62,172 nucleotides of DNA from Candidatus Rifleibacterium amylolyticum (GCA_009917695.1 JAACJG010000007.1:165750-227921), one strand, 5' to 3'; counted from the stretch's first letter, positions 6,893 through 16,761 are shown. Translations and numbers: made by a program. Notes: generated by a model from the sequence alone, not told the origin.

Positions 6893-8392
6893 ATGTTTGC
6901 CAGTGAAATGTCTCTGAACCTGAACCCGGAAAAAGCCATGGCTATCGTCCTAGACGCCATTCAGGAAGTCATTCCTTTCGAACTTGCCGTCATCATGAGC
7001 CTAGAAAACGACAATGCGCTGCAGATTCGCTTTTGCAGTGGCCGCCTATGTACCGGCAATCTGGTAAACCGCGTAATGACAATCGACGATCACCCGGATA
7101 TCAGAGCGGCACTGAAACGCGGTGAGGTAGCCCTGATAAGAGACACAGAAAACCCTGACCACCACGATACTTACGAAGGCATAATCGATCTGCCGATTGG
7201 CCATTCCTGCATGCTGACACCCCTGAAAGCTGGTGGAGAAGTGATCGGCCTGATGACTCTCGACCACAGTCAGTGCGATCTGTTCACGCCCGAGCGCGTT
7301 AAAATCGCCGGCATTCTTTCACAACTATTGGCAATCGCTCTGGCGCAATCATTGCACACAGAAAGCCTGATGCAGGAAAAAGCCGCATTGCTTTATGAAA
7401 GAAATGCCTATGTCTCAGAGATGGCAAGAGTCGTCGGCGGCCTGATCGGGAACTCGCCTCGCTGGAAGCTGGTGCTCGAAAAAATCAGACTGGTTGCGCC
7501 GACAGACTCGCATGTCATGATCCTTGGCGAAACCGGCACCGGTAAAGAACAGGTAGCCAAAGCGCTACATGCGCTGTCGGGGCGCGCCGACAAGCCTTTT
7601 ATAACCCTCAACTGCTCGGCACTGAATCATAATCTCGCTGAAAGCGAACTTTTCGGCCACGAAAAAGGTGCCTTTACCGGCGCAGTTTCATCCCGCAAGG
7701 GGCGCTTCGAACTCGCAGATGGCGGCACTCTGTTTCTCGACGAGCTTGGCGATCTGCCGCTCGAAACTCAGCCCAAACTGCTCAGAGCAATTCAACAGGG
7801 CACCTTCGAGCGCCTTGGTGGCGAAAAAACTCTCAGGGCCGATGTTCGCATCATAAGTGCCACCAACGTGCGACTCGAAGAAAAAATCCGCAAACAGCAG
7901 TTTCGCGAAGACCTTTATTATCGCCTGAACGTATTTCCAATCGATGTTCCGCCTTTACGCGAACGGCAAAACGACATCGTTTTACTGACCCATCATTTTA
8001 TCGAACAGATGCGTACGCGTTTTGGCTATCGACAGCCGATTGCCGTATCGACGGCAGCCATGCAGCTACTGCTGCAAAACCGCTGGCAGGGCAATGTAAG
8101 AGAACTGCAGAATACCATCGAACGGGCACTTATCAACTGCCGCGGACTCACTGTCAAGCCTGATCACATATTCTTCGAGGAACCGACCGTGCGGCTTTCG
8201 GCGACACAACCAGATGAAAATACGCCACTCGCCGACCTCGACTCAGAAACCGGCAAAATCATAATACGAGCCTTAAAACAGTGCAGTGGCAGGATCTACG
8301 GCGAAAGCGGCGCAGCTGCTCTTTTGAAGGTAAAGCCTACGACTTTGCAGAGCAAAATCAAAAGACTCGGACTCAACAAAACCGAAATATAG
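6893..8392 (+). CDS. Sigma54-dependent activator with GAF sensor (FhlA/NorR type)
   Basis: 499 residues from the ATG at 6893, two bases after the previous stop; no good ribosome site, so coupled translation is likely. Domains: GAF-like sensor (about 10-165), short linker, AAA+ sigma54 domain (about 185-415) with Walker A GETGTGKE, the GAFTGA loop that contacts sigma54 and Walker B GTLFLDEL, then a Fis-type DNA-binding helix-turn-helix at the end ([20 protein letters not shown]). The architecture is that of FhlA and NorR. Inverted repeats and a sigma54 promoter follow immediately, so its likely target is the peroxiredoxin gene. Confidence 0.9.
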   Translation: MFASEMSLNLNPEKAMAIVLDAIQEVIPFELAVIMSLENDNALQIRFCSGRLCTGNLVNRVMTIDDHPDIRAALKRGEVALIRDTENPDHHDTYEGIIDLPIGHSCMLTPLKAGGEVIGLMTLDHSQCDLFTPERVKIAGILSQLLAIALAQSLHTESLMQEKAALLYERNAYVSEMARVVGGLIGNSPRWKLVLEKIRLVAPTDSHVMILGETGTGKEQVAKALHALSGRADKPFITLNCSALNHNLAESELFGHEKGAFTGAVSSRKGRFELADGGTLFLDELGDLPLETQPKLLRAIQQGTFERLGGEKTLRADVRIISATNVRLEEKIRKQQFREDLYYRLNVFPIDVPPLRERQNDIVLLTHHFIEQMRTRFGYRQPIAVSTAAMQLLLQNRWQGNVRELQNTIERALINCRGLTVKPDHIFFEEPTVRLSATQPDENTPLADLDSETGKIIIRALKQCSGRIYGESGAAALLKVKPTTLQSKIKRLGLNKTEI

Positions 8393-8399
8393 TTGCAGA

Positions 8400-8434
8400 C
8401 GAAATATCGGTGCAATATTCACCGATATTTCGGT
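8400..8434. promoter_or_regulatory. Upstream activator site for the sigma54 promoter
   Basis: CGAAATATCGGT (8400-8411) and ACCGATATTTCG (8421-8432) are exact 12-bp inverted arms. A further ACCGAAATAT occurs at 8381-8390 inside the end of the activator gene. Several half-sites of the same sequence 50-100 bp before a -24/-12 promoter are typical enhancer sites for sigma54 activators. The arms could also fold as an RNA hairpin, but there is no T run. Confidence 0.6.
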
Positions 8435-8486
8435 ATAATCAACAGTTCATTATACAAAAAATTAGACTCAGAGAGGCTCTAAGGGT

Positions 8487-8501
8487 TGGCACAACGATTG
8501 C
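8487..8501 (+). promoter_or_regulatory. Sigma54 (-24/-12) promoter of the peroxiredoxin gene
   Basis: TGGCAC (8487-8492), five bases, TTGC (8498-8501): an exact match to the TGGCAC-N5-TTGC core. It lies 48 bp before the peroxiredoxin start and directly after the gene for a sigma54 activator and its probable enhancer sites. Confidence 0.85.
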
Positions 8502-8548
8502 AATTGTTGCTGCGTAACTCAAAAATTTTTACCCGGAGGAATTAACAA

Positions 8549-9199
8549 ATGGATAACGTTCAAACTGGTATGCCCCTGCTCGGCGACAGAATGCCTGAAT
8601 TCACCATTCAGACAACACACGGAATGAAGAGCTTCCCAAAAGATTACAGCGGCAAATGGATAGTATTGTTCAGCCACCCCGGCGATTTTACCCCCGTCTG
8701 CACGACTGAATTCGTGGCATTCGCCAAACGCGAAGCCGAATTCAAAAAGCTCAACGCTGAACTCGTCGGCCTTTCGATCGATCAGGTCTTCTCACACATT
8801 AAGTGGGTAGAATGGATCGAGGAAAAGCTCAACGTTAAGATTCCATTCCCGATTATCGCCGACGACACCGGCAACATCGCCAAGAAACTTGGCATGCTGC
8901 ATCCCGGCAAAGGCGCCAACACCGTTCGTGCCGTATTCATCATGGATCCGAATGGCATCATCCGCCTGATCATCTATTACCCGCAGGAAATCGGCCGCCA
9001 GGTCGATGAAGTGCTGCGCGCCCTCAAGGCCATGCAGGTTGCCGATGCCAACAAGGTCGCCATGCCCGAAAACTGGCCAAACAACGAACTGCTCAAAGAC
9101 AAGGTCATTGTACCTCCCGCCAAGGATATGGATACAGCCATGAAACGCAAAGGCGAAAAAGACAGCTACGACTGGTGGTTTGTTTACAAAAGCCTCTGA
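8549..9199 (+). CDS. 1-Cys peroxiredoxin (AhpC/TSA, Prx6-like)
   Basis: 216 residues, the length of archaeal-type/Prx6 peroxiredoxins. The active site is [12 protein letters not shown] with peroxidatic Cys51. No other cysteine occurs in the protein, so it must use an external thiol or another resolving partner. It reduces hydrogen peroxide or organic peroxides in the cytosol. AGGAGG lies close to the start. Expression through a sigma54 promoter next to a GAF-AAA+ activator is an unusual arrangement for this enzyme. Confidence 0.92.
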   Translation: MDNVQTGMPLLGDRMPEFTIQTTHGMKSFPKDYSGKWIVLFSHPGDFTPVCTTEFVAFAKREAEFKKLNAELVGLSIDQVFSHIKWVEWIEEKLNVKIPFPIIADDTGNIAKKLGMLHPGKGANTVRAVFIMDPNGIIRLIIYYPQEIGRQVDEVLRALKAMQVADANKVAMPENWPNNELLKDKVIVPPAKDMDTAMKRKGEKDSYDWWFVYKSL

Positions 9200-9240
9200 T
9201 CGCGAGCAGATGACTCCGATCAGCTGATATAATCCGTCCA

Positions 9241-9276
9241 CGCCGCCACGCCCCAATCGTGGCGGCGGTTTTGTTT
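9241..9276 (+). terminator. Rho-independent terminator after the peroxiredoxin gene
   Basis: CGCCGCCACG, a seven-base loop and the exact complement CGTGGCGGCG, followed by GTTTTGTTTT. Confidence 0.85.
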
Positions 9277-9405
9277 TGCCCAAAGTCTTTCAGCCAGTAC
9301 AAACCAACATTTCTCGCACCAGATAGCTCTAATGAAAGCGCCTTAGCGGCAAAAGCCCATGATTGCCCGCACAACGACCAGGAATTACTTTGTAATACAA
9401 ACCTA

Positions 9406-9453
9406 TTGACAAGTCGACGCAAATACGATAATGTTTTATAGATAAAACATTAT
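9406..9453 (+). promoter_or_regulatory. Promoter with perfect 26-bp palindromic operator before the DtxR-type gene
   Basis: TTGACA at 9406-9411 is followed by a -10 region inside the palindrome ATAATGTTTTAT-AG-ATAAAACATTAT (9428-9453). The arms are perfect over 12 bp. An operator covering the -10 just before a metalloregulator gene is the classical sign of autoregulation. Confidence 0.75.
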
Positions 9454-9483
9454 TCGAGCAATAAAACCTTAAGGATAATAGAC

Positions 9484-9987
9484 ATGAATGAACAGCTTTC
9501 GATGGCTGCCGAAGACTACCTGGTAACCATTTACGATCTTGAAAAGAGCAAAAAAGTTGCGCGCTCAAAAGACATCGTTGAAATGCTGCAGGTTGCCAAG
9601 TCTACCGTTACGGCGGCGCTAAAACTTCTTGCCGGCAAAAATCTGATTACTTATCAGCCCTACGAACCGATCACGCTTACTCCAGATGGCCTGAAGCGAG
9701 CTCAACAGTTACGTCTACGCAACGCTGCGATCAAAGATTTTCTTACCAGCTTCATACAGCTTTCTGCTGACCAGGCCGAAAAAACAGCGGATTCCATGGA
9801 GCATTTCATGGAACCGCCAGTACTGCGCAAATTTGTCTGCTTCATGACTTTTTTCAAGGAAAAGTGGCATAACGATTCCGGGCCGCTGAAAGAGTATAAA
9901 GACTACATTTCACAGGCCGGGCATGAAAAAGATTGTGGCAAATGTCTGGCCAGTTATGCAAAGAAGCTCGGACTCGAAAAAATTTAA
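9484..9987 (+). CDS. DtxR/MntR-family metal-dependent regulator
   Basis: 167 residues. An N-terminal winged helix (about 1-72) contains the recognition helix VAKSTVTAALKLL. The second domain has the metal-binding segment SMEHFMEPPVL with Glu106-His107. An unusual CGKC pair (Cys151, Cys154) occurs in the C-terminal tail, as does Cys119. There is no SH3-like third domain, so it belongs to the short MntR/IdeR-like class. Fe(II) or Mn(II) is the likely effector. The FmdB gene 11 bp downstream is probably cotranscribed. Confidence 0.88.
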   Translation: MNEQLSMAAEDYLVTIYDLEKSKKVARSKDIVEMLQVAKSTVTAALKLLAGKNLITYQPYEPITLTPDGLKRAQQLRLRNAAIKDFLTSFIQLSADQAEKTADSMEHFMEPPVLRKFVCFMTFFKEKWHNDSGPLKEYKDYISQAGHEKDCGKCLASYAKKLGLEKI

Positions 9988-9998
9988 GGAGGCCAAAG

Positions 9999-10196
9999 AT
10001 GCCAGTTTATGCTTACAAATGCCCAAAGTGCTCGCATATGTTCGATCATTTCGCCAGAACGATTTCGGAAGCTGCGCCCAAGTGCCCGAAATGCGGGGCG
10101 GAGGGTCTCGAAAAACAGTTCTGCACGTTCTCGCAGGCGAAAAAGGAAGCCGTCTCAAGCTGCTCGACCGGCATGTGCTCGCTGGCAAGAGACTAG
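9999..10196 (+). CDS. FmdB-family small zinc-ribbon protein
   Basis: 65 residues, with AAGGAGG before the ATG. The first half is the FmdB zinc ribbon: YKCPKCSHMFD followed by PKCPKCGAEGLEKQF, giving two Cys-x2-Cys knuckles. The tail has two more cysteines (SSCSTGMC). Function in the family is unclear; regulatory or metal-handling roles have been suggested. Its TAG stop is part of a repeat also found at 50152. Confidence 0.8.
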   Translation: MPVYAYKCPKCSHMFDHFARTISEAAPKCPKCGAEGLEKQFCTFSQAKKEAVSSCSTGMCSLARD

Positions 10197-10305
10197 CCTT
10201 CTGTCATGCTTAAATATGGGTATGACATGTCATTTCGAGGAGGGCGTCAGCCCGACGCGGCAATCCTATTGGCAGAAGGATTGCTTCGCTTCGCTCGCAA
10301 TGACA
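10194..10305 (+). repeat. Interspersed repeat (TGTCATT...GCAATGACA type), copy A
   Basis: The core 10228-10305 runs from TGTCATTTCGAGG to CTCGCAATGACA with inverted ends. The left flank matches copy B at 50152: TAG, four bases, CTGTCA, one variable base, GCTT, then AATATGGG. The shared segment starts at the stop codon of the FmdB gene. Such 'cattgcgagg' repeats are common in many bacterial genomes. Between this repeat and 10506 I see only a weak ATGGCTGAAGCCAT hairpin near 10388. Confidence 0.7.
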
Positions 10306-10506
10306 AATAACACTCAGAGTCTCCTGCAGTTAAAGGCCTGAAGAGGCTGACCGCTGGAGCATTGAGTCCATAAACTATCCGTATCTCTATGGCTGAAGCC
10401 ATCAGAGCTGACCCGGCACGTCAAAAAACGGCATAAGCAGAGCCTCTAAGATTTAAATTTCGAACTTCTATAGACAAGGGACTGAGACATTTACAGGAAT
10501 ATCACC

Positions 10507-11847
10507 ATGAATAGAACAAAACTGATTTTATTAATCCTCACAACGACACTTTTAAATTTTTCGTTGCACAAAGCCAGCGCCAATGGCATTTCCAGCGGTA
10601 GTCAGCAGTTACCCTTACGCTCTTACACGCTTCAAGAATGCCTTGAAGCGGCGATGAAGAATAATCCCGACATCGGCAGGGCTTCATGGGAGAGCGAAGC
10701 TGCTGATGCAGACTCCGACGTGGCCCGCAGCAAGCTGCAACCCGCACTTAAATTGAGCGCAGGTTACCTTCATTCGATTGATCCTCAGTCGATAATCAAG
10801 GCCAGAAGAGTCGGCGACCCGTTGCCTTTCGAAAACGACGTCTTTTCAGCCGATCTTGGGCTGAGTTACCCGATCCACACCGGCAAACGGCTCGAAAAAA
10901 AGGCTCAAGCTGCCAGATTGAAGGCAAATTCTCAGAATAAAATCCTGGAATTTACCAGAGACGAACTGACTTATCTGGTTACAACTGTGTTTTACAACAT
11001 ACTGGGCCAGAAAGAAATCATTGGGTCGTTACGCTTCTCACATCAAACACTGCTCGAGCACCAGAAGCGGGTTAACGATCTATTCTCAGCCAAAAAAGCG
11101 GCAAAAGTAGATTTGCTGCGAACGGAAGTAAGAATTGCCGAGCTCCACCAGAGGCTGATAAGAGAAGAAAATGCACTCAGAGTGCTTTATTGCCAGCTTT
11201 TAAATCTGATGGGCGAAATGAATCTTGCACAGGATATCGCAGTCTCTGGAGACCTCGAAATTTCAGATATGCCGCAAAACTTCAACAATGCCTATGAAAC
11301 TGCTCTACACAATCGGCAAGATTACCAGTCGCTCAAGCTCAGGCTCGACGCACAAAGAAAAATGCTCTTTGCCGCAAGATCTGAACGCCAGCCGGAAGTA
11401 GCGTTGCGCGCATCCTATGGCAATCGCTGGCCAGGCAGAAGAGATCTGGGGTCAGAAGAGGTCGGCGAAGTTTATCTGATGGCCAGCATGCCAATCTTCG
11501 ATGGAGGAATGATCAGCGCCAACATTCGCCGCGAACAGGCTATTTTAAAGGCTCAGGAGGAGTCTTTACGCAAACTTGTTCTCAAAATAAGGCTCGACGT
11601 CGAAACGGCAATTTCAAATCTCAACTCGGCAAGTGCCCGCGAAGAAGTCTCAGAAAAAGCAGTTGAACAGGCAGATGAATCCTTTCGCATCGAGCGTGAA
11701 AAGTATCAACACGGCAAAGGTTCGATACTCGACGTGCTGGATGCCCAGAACGCACTTCTTGACGCACAAACAAACAATTTCAGAGCCAAAGCGGAATTTA
11801 GAATCGCGCTGGCCGCATATCACATGGCCACAGGAGTCAGACAATGA
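10507..11847 (+). CDS. TolC-family outer-membrane efflux channel
   Basis: 446 residues with a signal peptide (about 1-25, ending KASANG). Two OEP repeats are visible, beginning near YTLQECLEAAMKNNP and, in the second half, after a central linker with YLMASMPIFDGG. Such proteins form trimeric barrels with a long periplasmic alpha tunnel. It is the first gene of a three-gene RND pump operon: the adaptor starts inside its last codons. Confidence 0.9.
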   Translation: MNRTKLILLILTTTLLNFSLHKASANGISSGSQQLPLRSYTLQECLEAAMKNNPDIGRASWESEAADADSDVARSKLQPALKLSAGYLHSIDPQSIIKARRVGDPLPFENDVFSADLGLSYPIHTGKRLEKKAQAARLKANSQNKILEFTRDELTYLVTTVFYNILGQKEIIGSLRFSHQTLLEHQKRVNDLFSAKKAAKVDLLRTEVRIAELHQRLIREENALRVLYCQLLNLMGEMNLAQDIAVSGDLEISDMPQNFNNAYETALHNRQDYQSLKLRLDAQRKMLFAARSERQPEVALRASYGNRWPGRRDLGSEEVGEVYLMASMPIFDGGMISANIRREQAILKAQEESLRKLVLKIRLDVETAISNLNSASAREEVSEKAVEQADESFRIEREKYQHGKGSILDVLDAQNALLDAQTNNFRAKAEFRIALAAYHMATGVRQ

Positions 11848-13139
11848 AAAAAATCGTAGCATTTATGGTTGTGTTCTTGCTTCCTTTCTGGAAAAACTGT
11901 CCGGTTGTCATCGGCCAGACGCCAGCTGCAAAAAACAAAGCAGCCGCTGTAAAGGTTGTTGAAGCCAGGATTTCATCAATTACCGAAGAGTTTACAACCA
12001 CCGGCAGCCTGATAGCAGATAACTCGGTCACCATACGATCGACTGCTGAAGGCCCGGTAAAATTCTGCCCATGGCGCGAAGGCGATCGAGTAAGCAAAGG
12101 AGAAAAACTGGTCGAAATCGATCGACCGCTTTATCAGCAGGAAATGCTGGTGGCAGAAGCGAATCTGGCCGTCGCAAAAGCCAAACTGGCCGATCTGGTT
12201 GCCGGTACGCGCCGCGAAGAAATTGCTCAAGCGAAAGAACTTGTAAGCCAGCGTGAAGATGCTCTGTTATTCGCAGAAAAAGATCATGAGCGCATATCTT
12301 CACTCGTCAGCTCTGGCGCACTGCCGGCTGAAATGGAAGAGAAATCGAGAGTCAGTTTCGTTAAGGCCAAAACCGATCTTGCCGCCGCAAAAGAACGTCT
12401 GGCAATGCTCAAAGCCGGCCCGACCAGAACCGAGATTGCCGTACAAAAGGCACTGGTCGATGAAGCAGAAGTAAAAGCTGCCATGGCTAAGGCAAAATAC
12501 GAAGAATGCCTGCTACTGGCGCCATTTTCTGGGATCGTCACCAAAACCCACATCAGAACAGGCGATCTTGCCACACCAAGAGCTCCCCTGATCGACTTGA
12601 TCGATCCAGATTCTCTGATCGTAAGGTTTGCCGTGCCCGAAATCTATGCAGCCAGAGTGGCTGTCGGCCACCAGATAGAGGTTTCGCTCGATGCTTACCC
12701 CGGCCAGACCTTTACAGCGTCGGTCAAGAGGGTTTTCGCAGATCTTGAAAAAAGCACCAGAACCAGGCTGATTGAAGCAAGAATTGAGGCCGACCAGTCG
12801 CTCGAACTGCTGCCGGGCATGTTCGCCCGCATCAAAGCGAAGTTGAGAACTGAAAATGACACCGTGGTAATCCCCGACGAAGCGGTTTTATCAACGCCAA
12901 GAGGCGAAAAAATAGCATTTATAGTTGCCGATGGCCGGGCCGTTCAGAAAAAAATCACTACCGGTATAGAACAGCAGAAGATGATACAGGTTCTTGAAGG
13001 CTTGAGTGGTGGCGAAAAGGTAGTGACGGAAGGAAGTCGCAGTCTCAAGGACAAAATGGAGGTAACGATAATAACTTCGACACCCGGAGTCAGTGAGAAT
13101 CCAATAAAAACGACTACTCAGGCAGGTGATATGCGATGA
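11844..13139 (+). CDS. RND efflux periplasmic adaptor (HlyD/MFP family)
   Basis: 431 residues with an N-terminal signal or membrane anchor (1-25). Order of parts: first lipoyl half (around PVKFCPWREGDRVSKGEKLVEI), a long alpha-hairpin (about 95-215), second lipoyl half (LLAPFSGIVTKTHIRTGD), a beta-barrel and a membrane-proximal domain. It links the TolC-type channel to the RND transporter. ATGA overlaps join it to both neighbours. Confidence 0.92.
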   Translation: MKKIVAFMVVFLLPFWKNCPVVIGQTPAAKNKAAAVKVVEARISSITEEFTTTGSLIADNSVTIRSTAEGPVKFCPWREGDRVSKGEKLVEIDRPLYQQEMLVAEANLAVAKAKLADLVAGTRREEIAQAKELVSQREDALLFAEKDHERISSLVSSGALPAEMEEKSRVSFVKAKTDLAAAKERLAMLKAGPTRTEIAVQKALVDEAEVKAAMAKAKYEECLLLAPFSGIVTKTHIRTGDLATPRAPLIDLIDPDSLIVRFAVPEIYAARVAVGHQIEVSLDAYPGQTFTASVKRVFADLEKSTRTRLIEARIEADQSLELLPGMFARIKAKLRTENDTVVIPDEAVLSTPRGEKIAFIVADGRAVQKKITTGIEQQKMIQVLEGLSGGEKVVTEGSRSLKDKMEVTIITSTPGVSENPIKTTTQAGDMR

Positions 13140-16100
13140 AAATCACCGAACTGTCTTTAAAAAAGCCGGTATCGGTAACGGTGCTGGTAATCTCACTGCT
13201 GATAACCGGGCTTTTCAGTCTTACCCTGTTAAATGTCAATTACCTGCCCAGTATCACTTACCCGATGGTCAAGATTCATGCCTGGTGGCGCGGCGCCACC
13301 GCCGACGACATCGAAGCCAACGTCGCAGACCCGCTTGAAGAAGTCATTGCAACAGTAGATGGCCTCGACTATCTCGAATCTTCAAGCATAGAAGGCATGT
13401 ACACGTTATTGATCAACTTTACTTACGGACTGAGCGTCGAAACCGCTTTTCAAGACGTAGTAGCCGCCATGGGTCGCGTCAACAAAAAACTGCCGCCAAC
13501 CATGGAACCACCGGTAGTTATCAAGGCAGACCCCTCGCAGCTGCCGGTCATCGAAATCATGTTGTATTCACAGAAACATGATCTGGTATTTCTGCGAGAC
13601 TGGGTAGACACCTGGCTGGTAGACCGGCTGACTTCGGTCGAAGGCTGCGCCGGTGCTGAAGTAGTCGGTGGGCTCGAACGCGAAATCCGCATTCATCTTG
13701 ACCCCAGGCGATTACAGGCCTACAAAGTTTCACCCATCAAGATTTCCAGAATACTCCAGGAAGAGAATCTCGAAACCTTTGCCGGCAGAGTCACGGTTGA
13801 GTCACGCGAAATCATTGCCCGCACCATGGGTGAATTTGAAAGTCTGGCTGAAATTGAAAATATCGTTGTCGCCCGTGGACAAAACGATCAGGAAGTCTAT
13901 CTCAAAGATGTAGCAACAGTCACCGACGCCAACAAGGAAATGCGTATCAGCACCAGATACAACGGTCAGCCATGCGTCGAACTTAAAGTGCTCAAGCAAT
14001 ATGCAGCGAACGCGGTAACTGTCGCAACAGCTCTCAAACAGAGGATGCAGGAGCTGCAAAAGGACCTGCCCGAAGGAGTCGAATTCGCCTACATAGAAGA
14101 TGAAAGCACTTATGTTATGGGGGCGGTCAACAGTGTCAGAGATTCGGCGATCATAGCCGCACTGCTGGTAATTCTGGTAGTCTATCTCTTCCTTGGTAAA
14201 TGGCGGCATGTTCTGGTAATGATTGCCGCTCTGCCGGTTACGCTGATCATAAACTTTGCGATGATGAAAGCTGCCGACTTTTCGATCAATGTGTTCTCAC
14301 TCGGAGGTCTGGTAGTCGCTTTGGGTGTAATTCTCGACAACTCTATCGTGGTACTCGAAAACATTACCCGACTCAAAGCAGAAGGTGCAAAAGATTTTGC
14401 CGCGAGAGGAACCGAAGAAGTTGGCTCTGCCATATTCACATCGACTCTGACTTTTCTGGCAATCTTCCTGCCATTTGTATTTGTACCGGGAATGGCAGCT
14501 CTGCTCTTCAAAGAACTCATTCTGATCGTAGGTGGCATAGTAGTCATATCGCTGATTGTGGCAGTAACTCTTACTCCGCTGCTCACCGACAGACTTCTGC
14601 GCAACGAGAACACTGAAGCCAGAGGCAACCTGGTGGTAAGAGCATTTAACAAATTCATTGAAGCCGGCATTATAATCTATCGCAACCTTCTTGCTACCAG
14701 CCTGAAGTTCAGAACCACCGTCATTGGCGCAGCATTTCTCATACTCACCGTCAGCATTGCGCTATATTTCAATCTCGGCAGTGAATTTTTACCCAAACTC
14801 GATGACGGGCGGGTCATGGTCAAGCTGGTCAGCCCAAGTGGCACTTCAGTTGAAGAAGTAGAGCGCGTTCTCGGACTGGTCGAAGACAAACTCTCGGGCA
14901 TGCCCGAGATCAAAAGCATGTTCCGTCTTTCCGGTGGCCGCGTCTTCGGATTGTACACACTTGAAGTCGGACACGAAGGGAATCTCAACATTCAACTTGT
15001 CCCGAGATCGCAACGTAACATTTCAACCACAGCTTTTATCGAAAAGATCAGACCTGTCGTAGGGAAAATTCAGGCGATGGTGCCGGGCGTTAAGATGCCG
15101 GTCAAAGCAATGCCGATCAAAGGTCTGCGCAAAGTCGGAGAACAGGACATCGAAGTGAATGTAAAAGGCCCCGATGGCATAACCATTTATGAATTTGCCG
15201 AAAAACTTGCGGGAAAAATGCGACAGACTCAGGGACTTTCCGGAGTGAATCTGTCGATGGACATGACTAAACCGGAATACCGCATCTACATAGACCGTGC
15301 CAAAGTCTCGGCGTATGGCCTGAACGTGCAGCTTATCGCCAACACACTGCGATCGCTTGTACAGGGAATAGTCAGCACTCAGTTTGCCGTAGGCAATGAT
15401 TACTACCCCATTCGTGTCATGGTGCCCGAAATCACGCTCAACAGCAAATCCGATCTTGAAAATCTTCTTCTCGACACAAGAAACGATGAGCCGATCTTTG
15501 TTCGCGACGTTGCCGAGGTAAAACGTGCCGTCGGCCCGGTCGAAATCTCGCGTGAAGACCAGATCATGCGCGTCATTGTGCGCGCCGATGCCAGTGGCAT
15601 CAGCACCGGCGAAGCGCTGGAGCGTGCTGAAAAAGCCGCCATGGAACTGCCCAAACCTCCCGGAGTGACCTTTTCGATGGGTGGTGAAGCTCGCTTTATG
15701 GCTGAGGGGCGACGGGTTATGGGACTGATTCTTGGATTTGCATTCGTTTTCGCCTACACGGTACTGGCGATTCAATTCGAGTCATTCGTTCTGCCGTTTT
15801 TGATTCTGCTCAACGTGCCGCTGACCTTGCCCGGCGCCATGATCGCCCTTTTTCTTACCGGACATGCCGTCGGCGTAACCGTTCAGATCGGCATTCTGGT
15901 AATGATGGGCGGTGTAATCTCGCAGGGCGTCGTGCTCCTGTCGATGGCCGAAGAGCAGAGAGCCAGGGGAATGACTCCCGATGAAGCCATTTCTACAGCT
16001 GCTCCCACTCGCATCAGACCGATTTTGATGACACAACTTACCACTGTCCTCGGCCTGGTGCCGCTGGCATTGAATCTTGGAGAAGGAGGTGACATGCTGG

Positions 16101-16237
16101 TAACCATGGCAATAGCGGTTATCGGAGGCCTGCTCTATTCGCTGCTGCTGGTACTCTTGTTTCTGCCGGCCGCATACAGCATGGTTTTCAGACTGCTGCC
16201 TGAAAAACAAGCTGTTTCTGTCGTTCAAATGTCTTAA
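13136..16237 (+). CDS. RND efflux transporter, AcrB/HAE1-type
   Basis: 1033 residues, full length for an RND permease with 12 membrane helices and two large periplasmic loops. TM1 begins at about residue 11; the helix-4 segment reads GVILDNSIVVLEN. AcrB pumps have two adjacent Asp here; this protein has Asp-Asn, so the proton relay differs from classical multidrug pumps. Substrate cannot be told from sequence. It is the last gene of the tripartite operon. Confidence 0.92.
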   Translation: MKITELSLKKPVSVTVLVISLLITGLFSLTLLNVNYLPSITYPMVKIHAWWRGATADDIEANVADPLEEVIATVDGLDYLESSSIEGMYTLLINFTYGLSVETAFQDVVAAMGRVNKKLPPTMEPPVVIKADPSQLPVIEIMLYSQKHDLVFLRDWVDTWLVDRLTSVEGCAGAEVVGGLEREIRIHLDPRRLQAYKVSPIKISRILQEENLETFAGRVTVESREIIARTMGEFESLAEIENIVVARGQNDQEVYLKDVATVTDANKEMRISTRYNGQPCVELKVLKQYAANAVTVATALKQRMQELQKDLPEGVEFAYIEDESTYVMGAVNSVRDSAIIAALLVILVVYLFLGKWRHVLVMIAALPVTLIINFAMMKAADFSINVFSLGGLVVALGVILDNSIVVLENITRLKAEGAKDFAARGTEEVGSAIFTSTLTFLAIFLPFVFVPGMAALLFKELILIVGGIVVISLIVAVTLTPLLTDRLLRNENTEARGNLVVRAFNKFIEAGIIIYRNLLATSLKFRTTVIGAAFLILTVSIALYFNLGSEFLPKLDDGRVMVKLVSPSGTSVEEVERVLGLVEDKLSGMPEIKSMFRLSGGRVFGLYTLEVGHEGNLNIQLVPRSQRNISTTAFIEKIRPVVGKIQAMVPGVKMPVKAMPIKGLRKVGEQDIEVNVKGPDGITIYEFAEKLAGKMRQTQGLSGVNLSMDMTKPEYRIYIDRAKVSAYGLNVQLIANTLRSLVQGIVSTQFAVGNDYYPIRVMVPEITLNSKSDLENLLLDTRNDEPIFVRDVAEVKRAVGPVEISREDQIMRVIVRADASGISTGEALERAEKAAMELPKPPGVTFSMGGEARFMAEGRRVMGLILGFAFVFAYTVLAIQFESFVLPFLILLNVPLTLPGAMIALFLTGHAVGVTVQIGILVMMGGVISQGVVLLSMAEEQRARGMTPDEAISTAAPTRIRPILMTQLTTVLGLVPLALNLGEGGDMLVTMAIAVIGGLLYSLLLVLLFLPAAYSMVFRLLPEKQAVSVVQMS

Positions 16238-16267
16238 CAATTCTCAATTCAAGGAAACACAATTAAA

Positions 16268-16756
16268 ATGACAAATCTGTTCAAATTACTCATCGTTTTC
16301 TCTTTCGCGATCATAGCTACAGGCTCTTATGCTTATGATGACTCTATTGCCAGAAAATACGAAAAAATGTTCGACAACATCAAGGGCGAAGAAGTCGGAA
16401 AAGCTCTCAACATCGTGTCGCCCGAAGCTTTCGTTGAAGAATATAAATCTGGAAAACAGTTCTTCGCAGTAGATATACGAACCCCGGCTGAAACCTCCAT
16501 CTTCACGTTGAGCCTGCCGGACAGCATGAAGATTCCGCTCGATCAGCTGTTCAAAAAGGAAAATCTCAAAAAGTTGCCGACCGACAAGCAAATCATTCTC
16601 GTCTGTTCTTCCGGAATGCGGTCGGCGGCTGTTCTAATGGCATTGCGGGATGTCGGATTCAGCAACGTAAGTGTGCTTAAAGGCGGATTTAAAGAACTTA
16701 GCTCCTATTTGGAGCCCAAAGAAGCCAACAAGGCTCCCAAAGCCAAAGCACAGTGA
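16268..16756 (+). CDS. Exported rhodanese-domain protein
   Basis: 162 residues with a signal peptide (1-22). One rhodanese domain fills residues about 45-150, with catalytic Cys113 in LVCSSGMRS. Periplasmic single-domain rhodaneses shuttle sulfane sulfur. The tail is Lys/Ala-rich. AAGGAAAC precedes the start, 30 bp behind the RND gene, so it may share that transcript. The flavoprotein that follows belongs to a persulfide/disulfide reductase family, suggesting a sulfur theme. Confidence 0.85.
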   Translation: MTNLFKLLIVFSFAIIATGSYAYDDSIARKYEKMFDNIKGEEVGKALNIVSPEAFVEEYKSGKQFFAVDIRTPAETSIFTLSLPDSMKIPLDQLFKKENLKKLPTDKQIILVCSSGMRSAAVLMALRDVGFSNVSVLKGGFKELSSYLEPKEANKAPKAKAQ

Positions 16757-16761
16757 GCTTT

